Shown one piece after another: positions 53,486 through 62,429 of a stretch of DNA of 64,000 nt; the stretch's first letter is position 1; each line of letters starts with the position of its first letter. Made by a program: the position numbers and the translations under genes. Under the pieces are notes generated by a model that saw only the letters and a list, made by a program, of their open reading frames with translations, was not told the origin of the DNA and did no database searches. Source of the stretch: Phyllobacteriaceae bacterium. GTDB taxonomy: Bacteria > Pseudomonadota > Alphaproteobacteria > Rhizobiales > Rhizobiaceae. Where the stretch lies: positions 111,946 through 175,945 of the forward strand of contig JANSXT010000006.1 in NCBI GenBank assembly GCA_024742765.1, given 5' to 3'.

Positions 53486-54405
53486 GGCTTGGAACTTTCA
53501 TTGACGGATGAGGAACGGACGGCCGGCTTGAGGCGGGCGACCACCACGCCGGACACGATGATGACGAGCGCGGCCAGCGCGTTCAGGCCCGGCCGCTCGC
53601 CGGCAAACAGGACACCGACCAGAACGCCGGCCAGCGGCACCAGAAGGTTGATCTGGCCGAAGAAAGAGGCGCCCTGCCGCTCGATGATGGCGAACATGAA
53701 GAGCGCGCCGACGGCCGAGGGAAAGACGCCCAGCGCGATAAGGGCCAGCACCGAGGATTGCGTCGGCGTCGCGGCGAAGGGCTGCTCGAACGCAAAGGCG
53801 AGCGGAAAAAGGATCACCAGCGTCCACAGCGTGATGTAGGTCATCAGCACCATCGGCGGATGGCGCACAAGCTGTTTGACCGAAAGCGCGTTGACGCCAT
53901 AGGCCGTCGCCGCGCCAAGCACGGCAAGCTGGCGCCATAGATCCTGGCCGAACCCTTCCACCAGCGCCGGCCAGAACAGGATGGCAAGGCCGATCAACCC
54001 GAGCACGACGCCGGCCAGTTTCGGCACGGTCAGCTTCTCGTCGCGCGTCAGGAAATGCGCCAGCACCAGCACGACCAGCGGCATGAACCCCATCAGGATC
54101 GCCGCCAGCCCGCTGTCGATCACCGCAACGCCCCAATTGATCGCGGTGAAGGGGATCACCGTGCCGGTCGCCGCGCAAATGACCATGAAGAGCTGGTCGC
54201 GCCGCGTCGGCCGGAACAATGGCCGGCGCAGCACGATGACGAACGCGCCCAGAAGCAGTGCTGCCAGCACCTGCCGCACGAGCGTGATCGTCAGGGGCTG
54301 AAAGTCGGCCACCGCGATCTTCGACAGAAGAAACGCGCTGCCCCAGATCAGCGACAGCGTGACAAGCAGGCCGTAATCGGCAAGGCCCGGTGCGGACCGG
54401 TTCAT
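53482..54405 (-). CDS. EamA/DMT-family transporter
   Basis: 307 residues with ten membrane helices in two EamA repeats: LLVTLSLIWGSAFLLSKIAV ... LAAILMGFMPLVVLVLAHFL, and QLAVLGAATAYGVNALSVKQ ... INLLVPLAGVLVGVLFAGE. Drug/metabolite transporters of this type export amino acids or other small molecules. Its place between ilvI and ilvN suggests, but does not show, branched-chain amino-acid export. Confidence 0.92.
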   Translation of the reverse strand: MNRSAPGLADYGLLVTLSLIWGSAFLLSKIAVADFQPLTITLVRQVLAALLLGAFVIVLRRPLFRPTRRDQLFMVICAATGTVIPFTAINWGVAVIDSGLAAILMGFMPLVVLVLAHFLTRDEKLTVPKLAGVVLGLIGLAILFWPALVEGFGQDLWRQLAVLGAATAYGVNALSVKQLVRHPPMVLMTYITLWTLVILFPLAFAFEQPFAATPTQSSVLALIALGVFPSAVGALFMFAIIERQGASFFGQINLLVPLAGVLVGVLFAGERPGLNALAALVIIVSGVVVARLKPAVRSSSVNESSKP

Positions 54406-54426
54406 CGCAATGCGCCGGATGTGGGA

Positions 54427-56235
54427 TCACACAAGCGCCTTGCCTTCCGCGCCGATCGCGTTAGCGACTGCCTCGTCGGTGGCTTCGTCGGGCAACAGCA
54501 TCTCATTGTGTGCCTTGCCCGAAGGGATCATCGGGAAACAGTTGGCGAGCGCCGCCACGCGGCAATCGAAGATCACCGGCTTGTCGATCTCGATCATCTC
54601 GGCCAGCGCATCGTCCAGCTTGCCCGGCTTGTCGCAATAAATGCCGTGCGCGCCATAGGCTTCGGCCAGCTTGACGAAATCGGGCATCGCCTCGGTATAG
54701 GAGTGCGACCGGCGATTGCCGTGCAGCAATTGCTGCCACTGGCGCACCATGCCCATATACTGGTTGTTGAGGATGAAGATCTTGATCGGCGTGCCATACT
54801 GGATCGCCGTCGACATCTCCTGGATGTTCATCTGGATCGAGGCATCGCCGGCAATGTCGATGACCAGCGCGTCCGGATGGGCGATCTGCACGCCCAGCGC
54901 CGCCGGCAGGCCATAGCCCATCGTGCCAAGCCCGCCCGACGTCATCCAACGATTGGGCTTTTCAAAGCCGAAATATTGCGCCGCCCACATCTGGTGCTGG
55001 CCCACTTCGGTGGTGATGAACGTATCCTTGCCGCTCGCCCTGGACGCTTCATAGAGCCGCTGGATCGCATATTGCGGCATGATCACATCGTCCGATGGCG
55101 TATAGGCCAACGAGTCCCGCGCCTTCCACTTGCCGATCTGTTCCCACCAGGGCGCATGCTTCTTCCTGTCGGGCTTGTGGCCGGCCGACCGCCAAGCGTC
55201 CAGCAGCGCCTCGAGCGCATGGGCGACATCGGCGACAATGCCCACTTCGGTGTGGACGACCTTGTTGATCGAGGAGGGGTCGATGTCGATGTGGATCTTG
55301 CGTGAATTCGGCGAGAACGCGTCGATCCGGCCGGTGATGCGGTCGTCGAAGCGCGCGCCGATATTGATCATCACATCGCAGTCATGCATCGCCATATTGG
55401 CTTCGTAGGTTCCGTGCATGCCCAGCATGCCGATCCAGTTCTCGCCCGAGGCCGGATAGGCGCCAAGACCCATCAGCGTCGAGGTGATCGGAAAGCCGGT
55501 CACCGCCACCAGTTCGCGCAACAGGTCGCTGCCGCGATCGCCGGCATTGATCACGCCGCCGCCCGAATAGATGATCGGCTTCTTCGCCGAGGCCATCAGC
55601 GCGACAGCGCGGCGGATCGCATCGGCATCGGGGTCCATCACCGGCCGGTAGCTGACACGCTCCTGGGCGATATGCGGTCCTTCATAGATGCCCGAGGCGA
55701 ACTGGACGTCCTTGGGTATGTCGACAACGACGGGACCGGGCCGGCCCGTCTGGGCGACATGGAACGCCTCGTGCAGGATGCGCGGCAGGTCGGCGACCGA
55801 TTTGACCAGCCAATTGTACTTTGTGCAGGGCCGGGTGATGCCGACCGTGTCGCATTCCTGGAAGGCGTCCGAGCCGATCAGTGTGGTCGGCACCTGACCG
55901 GTGATGCACACCAGCGGGATCGAATCCATCAGCGCATCCTGCAGCGCGGTCACGCAGTTCGTAGCACCTGGCCCGGACGTTGCCAGAACAACGCCGACCT
56001 TGCCGGTAGACCGCGCATAGCCTTCCGCCGCATGGCCGGCGCCCTGCTCGTGCCGCACAAGAATGTGCTCGATCGCGTCCTGCTGGAACAGTTCGTCATA
56101 GATGGGCAGGACCGCTCCGCCCGGATAGCCGAATATGTGCCGAACGCCATTGTCCTTCAGCGCTTCCAGCACCATCTCGGCGCCCGTCATTTCCTGGCCC
56201 GCTTTCGTGTCCGCCTTGGCATCCATGGTCTTCAT
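54427..56235 (-). CDS. ilvI: Acetolactate synthase large (catalytic) subunit
   Basis: 602 residues from ATG 56235; the reading from 56331 crosses the attenuator and is rejected. The enzyme condenses two pyruvates (or pyruvate with 2-ketobutyrate) with thiamine diphosphate, FAD and Mg2+. Seen: the N-terminal catalytic Glu in ILVRHEQGAGHAAEGYARST, LATSGPGATNCVTALQDALM, and the ThDP/Mg motif IDIAGDASIQMNIQEMSTAI with IKIFILNNQYMGMVRQWQQ. First structural gene of ilvI-(DMT)-ilvN, under leader-peptide attenuation. Confidence 0.98.
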   Translation of the reverse strand: MKTMDAKADTKAGQEMTGAEMVLEALKDNGVRHIFGYPGGAVLPIYDELFQQDAIEHILVRHEQGAGHAAEGYARSTGKVGVVLATSGPGATNCVTALQDALMDSIPLVCITGQVPTTLIGSDAFQECDTVGITRPCTKYNWLVKSVADLPRILHEAFHVAQTGRPGPVVVDIPKDVQFASGIYEGPHIAQERVSYRPVMDPDADAIRRAVALMASAKKPIIYSGGGVINAGDRGSDLLRELVAVTGFPITSTLMGLGAYPASGENWIGMLGMHGTYEANMAMHDCDVMINIGARFDDRITGRIDAFSPNSRKIHIDIDPSSINKVVHTEVGIVADVAHALEALLDAWRSAGHKPDRKKHAPWWEQIGKWKARDSLAYTPSDDVIMPQYAIQRLYEASRASGKDTFITTEVGQHQMWAAQYFGFEKPNRWMTSGGLGTMGYGLPAALGVQIAHPDALVIDIAGDASIQMNIQEMSTAIQYGTPIKIFILNNQYMGMVRQWQQLLHGNRRSHSYTEAMPDFVKLAEAYGAHGIYCDKPGKLDDALAEMIEIDKPVIFDCRVAALANCFPMIPSGKAHNEMLLPDEATDEAVANAIGAEGKALV

Positions 56236-56291
56236 CCCGTCCGGCCCTTGGGCCTCTGCACAAATTTTCGTCGTTTGGTTGGTGAAAGGCA

Positions 56292-56318
56292 ATAAAAAAG
56301 GCTCCTCGAAGGGGAGCC
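56292..56318 (-). terminator. Attenuator terminator of the ilv operon
   Basis: On the minus strand: GGCTCC (56318-56313), loop CCTTCGA, GGAGCC (56305-56300), then TTTTTTATT. It lies between the leader peptide stop and ilvI. A competing hairpin (CGCGCATGGG 56325-56334 / CCCATGCGCG 56365-56374) precedes it. Confidence 0.88.
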
Positions 56319-56351
56319 TGTCATCGCGCATGGGTGGATCGTGCCCGGTGG

Positions 56352-56405
56352 CTACGCCACCTTGCCCATGCGCGGTCCTACTACGATAAGCATCGTCGTC
56401 ATCAT
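56352..56405 (-). CDS. ilv leader peptide (attenuator)
   Basis: 17 residues, MMTTMLIVVGPRMGKVA, ending at TAG 56354-56352. The run Leu-Ile-Val-Val (plus Val16) is what a branched-chain amino-acid attenuator requires: stalling there when charged tRNA is scarce would free the downstream RNA from forming the terminator at 56292-56318. The distance to the terminator (about 35 nt) and the overlapping hairpins fit classical attenuation. Confidence 0.88.
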   Translation of the reverse strand: MMTTMLIVVGPRMGKVA

Positions 56406-56508
56406 AGCGGTGTCTTAGTCCCGGCTTTGGGCCGGGTCAAGCGGTTAGGAGCGGTAGCGTTTCCTTAACCACGATCCCATAGTTTCGTGCGGCAACAGGT
56501 CCGGCCGC

Positions 56509-58455
56509 ATGTACCGAAAAGAACAACCCGATCCGGGCGAAGCCAGATTGGCCAAGGAACGCCAACCGCTGCCCAAGCGCAACCGCACCGAAGGCCATGT
56601 CATCGAATGCGACGGCAACCGGGCCGTCATCAGCGCGAAGGTCGAACCGCACGGTGCGGTTTCGGCGGATTACTGGTCGGTCGGCACGCTGATCACCATC
56701 CGCTGCGGCGAAGTGCGTACCATCGGCATGTTGTATGGTGTCGAGGCGACCGAACCGCGCTGGCAGGACAAGGCCGCCAACACGATCCGCATCCATGTCG
56801 AACTGGTCGGCGAAGTGGCGGAAGTCAACGGAAAGCCGCGTTTTGCCGGCGGCCTGTCGGTCTATCCGCATCTGGGCGCGGTCGCGCACCGCATCCGGAA
56901 CGACGATCTGAGGGCGATCTTCGCCAACACGGACCCGTCGGCCCTGCGCATCGGCGCGCTGTCGCAAAATCGCGAGATCGACGCGATGGTGTCGATCGAC
57001 TCGATGATCTCACGCCATTTCGCCGTCGTTGGCACGACCGGTGTCGGCAAATCGTCGACTGTCTCGTTGCTTGTCCGCAAGGTGGTCAAGGCACGCCCGG
57101 ATGTCGGCATCCTGGTGCTCGATCCCCACAATGAGTTCGCCTGCGCCTTCCCCGACATTTCGGTGACCATCGACGACACGACGCTGGATCTGCCCTTCTG
57201 GCTGTTCAAGCTGGAGGAGTTCGTCGAGGTGCTGTTCCGCGGCCGGCCCGCCGATCCCGACGAGGTCGACATATTGCGCGACCTGATCCCCGAGGCCCGC
57301 AATCGCTTCCGGGGCGAGGCCGCCGGCACCATGCGCAAGCCCGGTCGCGGCGCCATGATGACGGCCGACACACCGGTGCCCTACCGCATCGCCGACCTTC
57401 TGACCTTGATCGACGAACGGATCGGCAAGCTCGATGCTCGCGAAAACCGCATCAAGCTCAAATCACTCGCCGGCCGGATCGATGCAGCGGTTCACGATCC
57501 GCGCTATCGCTTCATGTTCGCCCACAAGACCATCGTCGACAATCTGGCCGAGGTTCTCGCCCACATCTATCGCGTGCCCGCCGCCGGCAAGCCGGTGACG
57601 ATCTTCCAGCTCAACGGCATCCCGTCGGAAGTCGTCAACGCCGTGGTCAGCGTATTGTGCCGGCTGGCGTTCGAAATGTCGGTCTGGAGCAAGGCGCGGG
57701 TCAAGACACTGGTCCTGTGCGAGGAGGCGCACCGCTACATCCCCGCCAACACCGGAACCGGCTTCGGTCCGACCCGCGCGGCCATCGCGCGTATCGCCAA
57801 GGAAGGCCGCAAATACGGCGTCAGCCTCGGCATCATCACCCAGCGTCCGAGCGAACTGGACGCGACCATCCTGTCGCAGTGCAACACCATGTTCGCGATG
57901 CGCCTTGGCAATGAGGCCGATCAGGAGATCATGCGCCAGGCGATCACCGGCGCATCGCGCTCCTACATCAATTTCCTGCCGTCGCTCGCCAACCGCGAGG
58001 CGATCACCTTCGGCCAGGGCGTCAGCACGCCGATGCGGATGATGGTGGAAACCATCGACACGGCGCATCTGCCGGGCAACCATCTGCAAACCGGAGAAGA
58101 TGTCCAGTCGGGCGCCGTTCCGGTCGACATGACGGCGCTGCTGCGCGCCGTGCGGGGTCCGGCAGCGGCCGCCACCGCCGATGAGACACCGCAGGACCCG
58201 CTCAGCGCCTTCGATCCGGCCGCCAAGGTCGGCGAACAGCGACCGTCGGTGACAACGCCCGAGCCGATGACCGCAACGCCGCAACCCAACGTCGAAAGCC
58301 GCGACGGGCTTTTCACCTATGACGGGCCGTTGCGCCGCAACCGCGAAAGACCCGCACACACCCGCGCCGATACGCCACCGGTGGATAAGCGGCCAGAGAC
58401 GTCGGGTTCGTCGCGTGACCTGATCAGCCGGTTCCGGACACGGGACAAGGACTGA
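56509..58455 (+). CDS. HerA-like ATPase (DUF87)
   Basis: 648 residues. HerA-type ATPases translocate DNA as hexamers. An N-terminal beta-barrel domain (residues 25-120, GHVIECDGNRAVISAKVEPH) precedes Walker A VVGTTGVGKSSTVSLL, GILVLDPHNEF, KTLVLCEEAHRYIPA (motif B), and YGVSLGIITQRPSELDATIL (arginine-finger region). The C-terminal 110 residues are Pro/Thr-rich and disordered. No NurA neighbour is seen, as is usual for this alphaproteobacterial form. It is divergent from the ilv leader. Confidence 0.92.
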   Translation: MYRKEQPDPGEARLAKERQPLPKRNRTEGHVIECDGNRAVISAKVEPHGAVSADYWSVGTLITIRCGEVRTIGMLYGVEATEPRWQDKAANTIRIHVELVGEVAEVNGKPRFAGGLSVYPHLGAVAHRIRNDDLRAIFANTDPSALRIGALSQNREIDAMVSIDSMISRHFAVVGTTGVGKSSTVSLLVRKVVKARPDVGILVLDPHNEFACAFPDISVTIDDTTLDLPFWLFKLEEFVEVLFRGRPADPDEVDILRDLIPEARNRFRGEAAGTMRKPGRGAMMTADTPVPYRIADLLTLIDERIGKLDARENRIKLKSLAGRIDAAVHDPRYRFMFAHKTIVDNLAEVLAHIYRVPAAGKPVTIFQLNGIPSEVVNAVVSVLCRLAFEMSVWSKARVKTLVLCEEAHRYIPANTGTGFGPTRAAIARIAKEGRKYGVSLGIITQRPSELDATILSQCNTMFAMRLGNEADQEIMRQAITGASRSYINFLPSLANREAITFGQGVSTPMRMMVETIDTAHLPGNHLQTGEDVQSGAVPVDMTALLRAVRGPAAAATADETPQDPLSAFDPAAKVGEQRPSVTTPEPMTATPQPNVESRDGLFTYDGPLRRNRERPAHTRADTPPVDKRPETSGSSRDLISRFRTRDKD

Positions 58456-58474
58456 CCGCGCCGGACGCACGCCG

Positions 58475-59380
58475 TCACGGCGTCGCTGGCGCGATGCGGG
58501 CCATACCGTCAACCGTCTGCCACCCTTCACCCAACTGGTTGCGGAACCATGTCATCTGCCGCTTGGCATATTGCCTTGTGGCCGTCTTGGCGCGGGCGAT
58601 CGCCGCGTCCTCGTCCATCGTGCCGTCGAGAACCGCACCCAGTTCGCGCACGCCGATCGCCTTCATCGCCGGCAGGTCGGACGCCAGACCGAGCGCGCGC
58701 AGCCGACGCACTTCGTCGAGGGCGCCGGCGGCGATCATCGCATCGAAACGCGCCTCGATCCGGGCGTATAGCGACGCACGATCGGGCATGACGCGCCAGC
58801 GTTCGGTGACCGCGTCCGCGCCGAGAACTGGCTCGGCGGCCTGTGCCTGCCACGCCGCCAGCGTTCGGCCGGACGCTTCCAGCACTTCGAGCGCCCGCAC
58901 GATGCGCTGTCCGTCGCCGGGATCGAGCGCGGCGGCGCCTTCGGAATCGCGCATGGCCAGGTCCGCATGCAAGGCCGGCGCGCCCTCGGCGGCGAGCCGC
59001 GCGCGCAGGTCCGACCGGATCGCATCGGGCACATCGGGCATGGGCGACAGCCCCTCGGTGAGCGCGCGGAAGTAAAGCCCCGTTCCACCAACGAAAATCA
59101 GCGGCGCATCCGCCGGCAGCCGTTCCAGCAGAGCAAGGACATCGCGCACCCACGCCCCGGTCGAATAGGCGACCGCCGGCGGCACATGGCCGTAAAGATG
59201 GTGCGGCGCCATGGCCATCTCATCGGCGTCCGGACGCGCGGTCAGGATGCGCAAGCCGTCATAGACCTGCATGGAATCGGCATTGACGATGTGGCCGCCG
59301 CGCCGCACCGCAAGGTCCAGCGCCAGCGCCGACTTGCCGCTTGCGGTGGGGCCGGCTATCAGCGTGATCGTTCGTTCCAT
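58475..59380 (-). CDS. miaA: tRNA dimethylallyltransferase
   Basis: 301 residues. It transfers dimethylallyl to A37 of tRNAs reading U-starting codons. Seen: the P-loop TLIAGPTASGKSALALDLAV, NADSMQVYDGLRILTARPD, GHVPPAVAYSTGAWVRDVLA, LIFVGGTGLYFRALTEGLSP and the C-terminal ATRQYAKRQMTWFRNQ. Standard length. It is divergent from serB (34 bp between) and converges on the HerA-like gene. Confidence 0.97.
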   Translation of the reverse strand: MERTITLIAGPTASGKSALALDLAVRRGGHIVNADSMQVYDGLRILTARPDADEMAMAPHHLYGHVPPAVAYSTGAWVRDVLALLERLPADAPLIFVGGTGLYFRALTEGLSPMPDVPDAIRSDLRARLAAEGAPALHADLAMRDSEGAAALDPGDGQRIVRALEVLEASGRTLAAWQAQAAEPVLGADAVTERWRVMPDRASLYARIEARFDAMIAAGALDEVRRLRALGLASDLPAMKAIGVRELGAVLDGTMDEDAAIARAKTATRQYAKRQMTWFRNQLGEGWQTVDGMARIAPATP

Positions 59381-59414
59381 CTGTCCCTGATGCTACCGGG
59401 CCGCTTTTGCGCTC

Positions 59415-60302
59415 ATGTCCCACATCATCACGCTGATTGCCAATCCCGCAACGCGCGCGCTCGACCCGGCGCTGGCCGAAAGCGCGGCCAAGGCCGTCGG
59501 CGCGCGGTCTGTGACATGGCTCGGCGAGCGCCTTGCCGTCGATCTTGCCGTCGACGGGCCGGACGGCCATGCCGCAGCGCTTGCCGAAATCATCGGCGAT
59601 GCGCCGATCGACCATGTCATTCAGAAGGACGAAGGGCCGGCCGCGCGGCGCAAGGCGATCCTGCTGGCCGACATGGATTCAACGATGATCCGCCAGGAAT
59701 GCATCGACGAACTGGCCGCCGAGGCCGGCATCAAGGACAAGGTGGCGGCGATCACCGCGCGCGCCATGAATGGCGAGATCGAATTCGAGGGCGCGTTGCG
59801 CGAGCGCGTGGCGCTGCTCGAAGGCCTGTCGCTGGAGGTGATCGACACAGTCATCGCCGAGCGGATCGTTCTGATGCCCGGCGGGCGAGACCTTGTGCGC
59901 ACCATGGCGGCCAACGGCGCCCATTGCGCGCTCGTCTCGGGCGGCTTCACCCATTTCACCGCGCGCATCGCCGACATGGTCGGCTTTCATGAACACCGCG
60001 CCAACCGGTTGATCCACGCGGATGGCAAGCTGACCGGCGAAGTGGCCGAACCGATCCTGGGCAAGAAGGCCAAGGCCGACGCGCTGACCGAGATCGCCGA
60101 ACGGCTGGGCGTCGGAACCGACCGGGCCATCGCGGTGGGCGACGGCGCCAACGATCTGGCGATGCTGGAGATGGCCGGCGCCGGCGTCGCCCTGCACGCC
60201 AAGCCGTCGGTCGCCGAAAAGGCCGGCATGCGCATCAACCAAGGTGACCTGACCGCGCTCCTGTTCATCCAGGGCTATCGGGAAGACGAGATCGAGCGCT
60301 GA
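59415..60302 (+). CDS. serB: Phosphoserine phosphatase
   Basis: 295 residues. HAD phosphatase giving L-serine, the last step of the phosphorylated serine pathway. The nucleophile motif is LLADMDSTMIRQECIDELAA (DxDST), then ALVSGGFTHFTARIAD (motif II), KAKADALTEIAERLG and AVGDGANDLAMLEMAG (motif III). The N-terminal 75 residues are an ACT-like extension usual in this family. Confidence 0.97.
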   Translation: MSHIITLIANPATRALDPALAESAAKAVGARSVTWLGERLAVDLAVDGPDGHAAALAEIIGDAPIDHVIQKDEGPAARRKAILLADMDSTMIRQECIDELAAEAGIKDKVAAITARAMNGEIEFEGALRERVALLEGLSLEVIDTVIAERIVLMPGGRDLVRTMAANGAHCALVSGGFTHFTARIADMVGFHEHRANRLIHADGKLTGEVAEPILGKKAKADALTEIAERLGVGTDRAIAVGDGANDLAMLEMAGAGVALHAKPSVAEKAGMRINQGDLTALLFIQGYREDEIER

Positions 60303-60449
60303 AACGACGGCGCTGCCACGCGCACCGGTGGCATCATTCCGGACGGGCGAAGACCGATCCGGAATCCAGTCGCGTGATCTTCGCCGCCTGGGCTCTGGAT
60401 TCCGGGTTCCGCTTGGCGGCCTCGGAATGCCTTACCATTCAAGGCTTGC

Positions 60450-60506
60450 CGACATCCCTCATCCTGAGGTGCGAGCATGGCGAGCCTCGAAGGGCGAGGG
60501 ATGTCG
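60450..60506. repeat. Palindromic intergenic repeat (REP-like)
   Basis: CGACATCCCTC (60450-60460) and GAGGGATGTCG (60496-60506) are perfect 11-bp arms; the centre has CCTGAGGTGCGAGC and GAGCCTCGAAGGG. Words of the form ATCCTGAGG...CCTCGAAGG are common in interspersed palindromic repeats of Hyphomicrobiales. It lies between the convergent serB and Do protease genes and may also end transcription. Confidence 0.8.
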
Positions 60507-60543
60507 GTGCGCACCTCAAGATGAGGGCGTGGCCGAGCAGACC

Positions 60544-62064
60544 CTAGTCGATCCGGATCGTCACAAAGCGCAGGGCGCCGTCCGTGCCAGCCAGCATGAG
60601 CAGCGCGTTGCGGCGCTCGCTCTCCTGCAGCGCGGTAATTGCCTCCTGGACATCGGCGGGCGTCGACACGCTCTCCTGGGCGATCTCGACAATCACATCG
60701 CCGGCGTTCACGCCGCGATTGGCCGCAGCCGAACCCTCTTCCACAAGCGTCACCACCACGCCGCCCGAAACCTCGTCGGAAATCTCGAATTCCTCGCGCT
60801 GCGCATCGTCGAGTTCGGCCAGCGTCATGCCGAACAGTTCGATGGTTTCCGCCTCATCGCCGGCGCCGTCCCCGGTCGGTTCGGTGGTCAGCGCAAGCTG
60901 CTCGCCATCCTCAAGGCGTCCGAGCGTGACCTGGACGGTCTGCTCTTCGCCGTCGCGCAGGACGACGACATCGACTTCCTTGCCGACCGGCGATTCGGCG
61001 ACAACCAGCGGCAGTTCGCGCATTGTCTCCACCGGCTTGCCGTCAAAGGTGATGATCACGTCGCCCGGCTCGATCGAACCGTCATCGACCGGCCCGCCTT
61101 CGATGATGCCGGCGACCAGCGCGCCTTTCGCGCTGTCCATGCCAAGGCTCTCGGCAATGTCGTCGGTGACCTGCTGGATGCGCACGCCCAGCCAGCCGCG
61201 CCGCGTCTCGCCGAACTCGCGCAGCTGGTCGATCACGCCGATCGCCAGATCGGTCGGAATGGCAAAGCCGATACCGATCGAGCCGCCCGACGGCGAGATG
61301 ATCGCCGTGTTGATGCCGATCACCTCGCCATTCATATTGAACAGCGGGCCGCCGGAATTGCCGCGATTGATGGCCGCGTCGGTCTGGATGAAATTGTCGT
61401 AGGGGCCCGAATTGATGTCGCGCCCGAAGGCCGAGACGATGCCCACGGATACCGAACCGCCCAGGCCGAACGGGTTGCCGATCGCCAGCACCCAGTCGCC
61501 GACCCGCATCGCCTCGGAATCGCCCAGCGGCACCTCTTGCATGTCGGGGTTTTCCGACGGATCGATCTTCAGGACCGCGAGATCGGTCTTGGGGTCGGTG
61601 CCGATGATCTCGGCGGTGATCGAACTGCCGTCGTTGAAGTTGGCGGTCACCTCATCGGCGTCGGCGATCACATGATTGTTGGTGACGATGATGCCCTCTT
61701 CGGCATCGATGACGAAGCCCGAGCCAAGCGACTGAACGCTGCGCTCGCCGCCGCGTCCCTGCCCCTCGCCATCGGGCAGATTGTCGAAGAACTCGTCGAA
61801 GAATTCCTGGAACGGCGACCCTTCCGGCAGGCGCGGGCGCGGCACGTTGCGCTCGCCGCCGCTGACGCGTTGCGAGGTGGAGATGTTGACAACCGAATCG
61901 ATCAGCCGGTCGGAAAGGTCCGCCAGCGATTTCGGCCCCTCCTGGGCGTGCGCGAGGCCACCCTGAGAAAGCGGCATCGGCGCCGGCTGTACTGCTACGA
62001 GCGCGGCGAGGCCGAGCGTTGCCAGAACCAATTTCGCGCGCGGCGCGGTCAAGCCGTAACCCAT
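60544..62064 (-). CDS. Do-like periplasmic serine protease (DegP/MucD type)
   Basis: 506 residues from ATG 62064, with GGAGGAAA upstream. Signal peptide (KLVLATLGLAALVAVQPAP, cleaved near LAHAQE). The trypsin-like triad is in IVTNNHVIADADEV (His), DLAVLKID (Asp) and NRGNSGGPLFNM (Ser). Two PDZ domains follow (GWLGVRIQQVTDDIAESLGM and the C-terminal GVVVTLVEEGSAAANRGVNA). It degrades or refolds damaged envelope proteins. It lies downstream of hflKC and DUF2065 in the same direction. Confidence 0.95.
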   Translation of the reverse strand: MGYGLTAPRAKLVLATLGLAALVAVQPAPMPLSQGGLAHAQEGPKSLADLSDRLIDSVVNISTSQRVSGGERNVPRPRLPEGSPFQEFFDEFFDNLPDGEGQGRGGERSVQSLGSGFVIDAEEGIIVTNNHVIADADEVTANFNDGSSITAEIIGTDPKTDLAVLKIDPSENPDMQEVPLGDSEAMRVGDWVLAIGNPFGLGGSVSVGIVSAFGRDINSGPYDNFIQTDAAINRGNSGGPLFNMNGEVIGINTAIISPSGGSIGIGFAIPTDLAIGVIDQLREFGETRRGWLGVRIQQVTDDIAESLGMDSAKGALVAGIIEGGPVDDGSIEPGDVIITFDGKPVETMRELPLVVAESPVGKEVDVVVLRDGEEQTVQVTLGRLEDGEQLALTTEPTGDGAGDEAETIELFGMTLAELDDAQREEFEISDEVSGGVVVTLVEEGSAAANRGVNAGDVIVEIAQESVSTPADVQEAITALQESERRNALLMLAGTDGALRFVTIRID

Positions 62065-62219
62065 AGGCGCTTTCCTCCGAAGGCTGTGCCCCGTGTGCGG
62101 GCAAGAAACTGTTGGCCGGACATCATCCGGACATGCGGTCGAAAATAAGGCCGCCCGTGTGCGATGCAAGCGCGGTTGCCGCAGGCGCCGCCCATGTCAC
62201 GTCTTCGTGACGGGAGGCT

Positions 62220-62411
62220 TCACAGAAAGGTTCGCGCCAGCCAGACGATGCCAACGCCGATCGCCGCCGAGGCCAGCCCGGCGATGCGCAACTGGTCGGC
62301 AGGCGCGGTCCGCAGAAACTCGCCGATGCGCCGACCCAGTTCCGGAAACGCGCCATAGACGATGCCCTCGATCACGAGGACAAGCCCGAGCGCGGTGACC
62401 AGATCGGCCAT
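62220..62411 (-). CDS. DUF2065 small membrane protein
   Basis: 63 residues with two membrane helices (LVTALGLVLVIEGIVYGAF and LRIAGLASAAIGVGIVWLAR) and the connecting PELGRRIGEFLRTAPADQ. This matches DUF2065 proteins, which regularly lie downstream of hflC in proteobacteria. 18 bp after hflC; same operon. Function unknown. Confidence 0.92.
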   Translation of the reverse strand: MADLVTALGLVLVIEGIVYGAFPELGRRIGEFLRTAPADQLRIAGLASAAIGVGIVWLARTFL

Positions 62412-62429
62412 GGCGAGCCCGCCGGACCC

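Noticed and set aside
54055..55305. 416-codon plus-strand frame
   Set aside because: Antisense to the DMT transporter and ilvI; His/Arg-rich, no motif.
60328..62148. 606-codon plus-strand frame
   Set aside because: Antisense to the Do protease; composition typical of a shadow frame.
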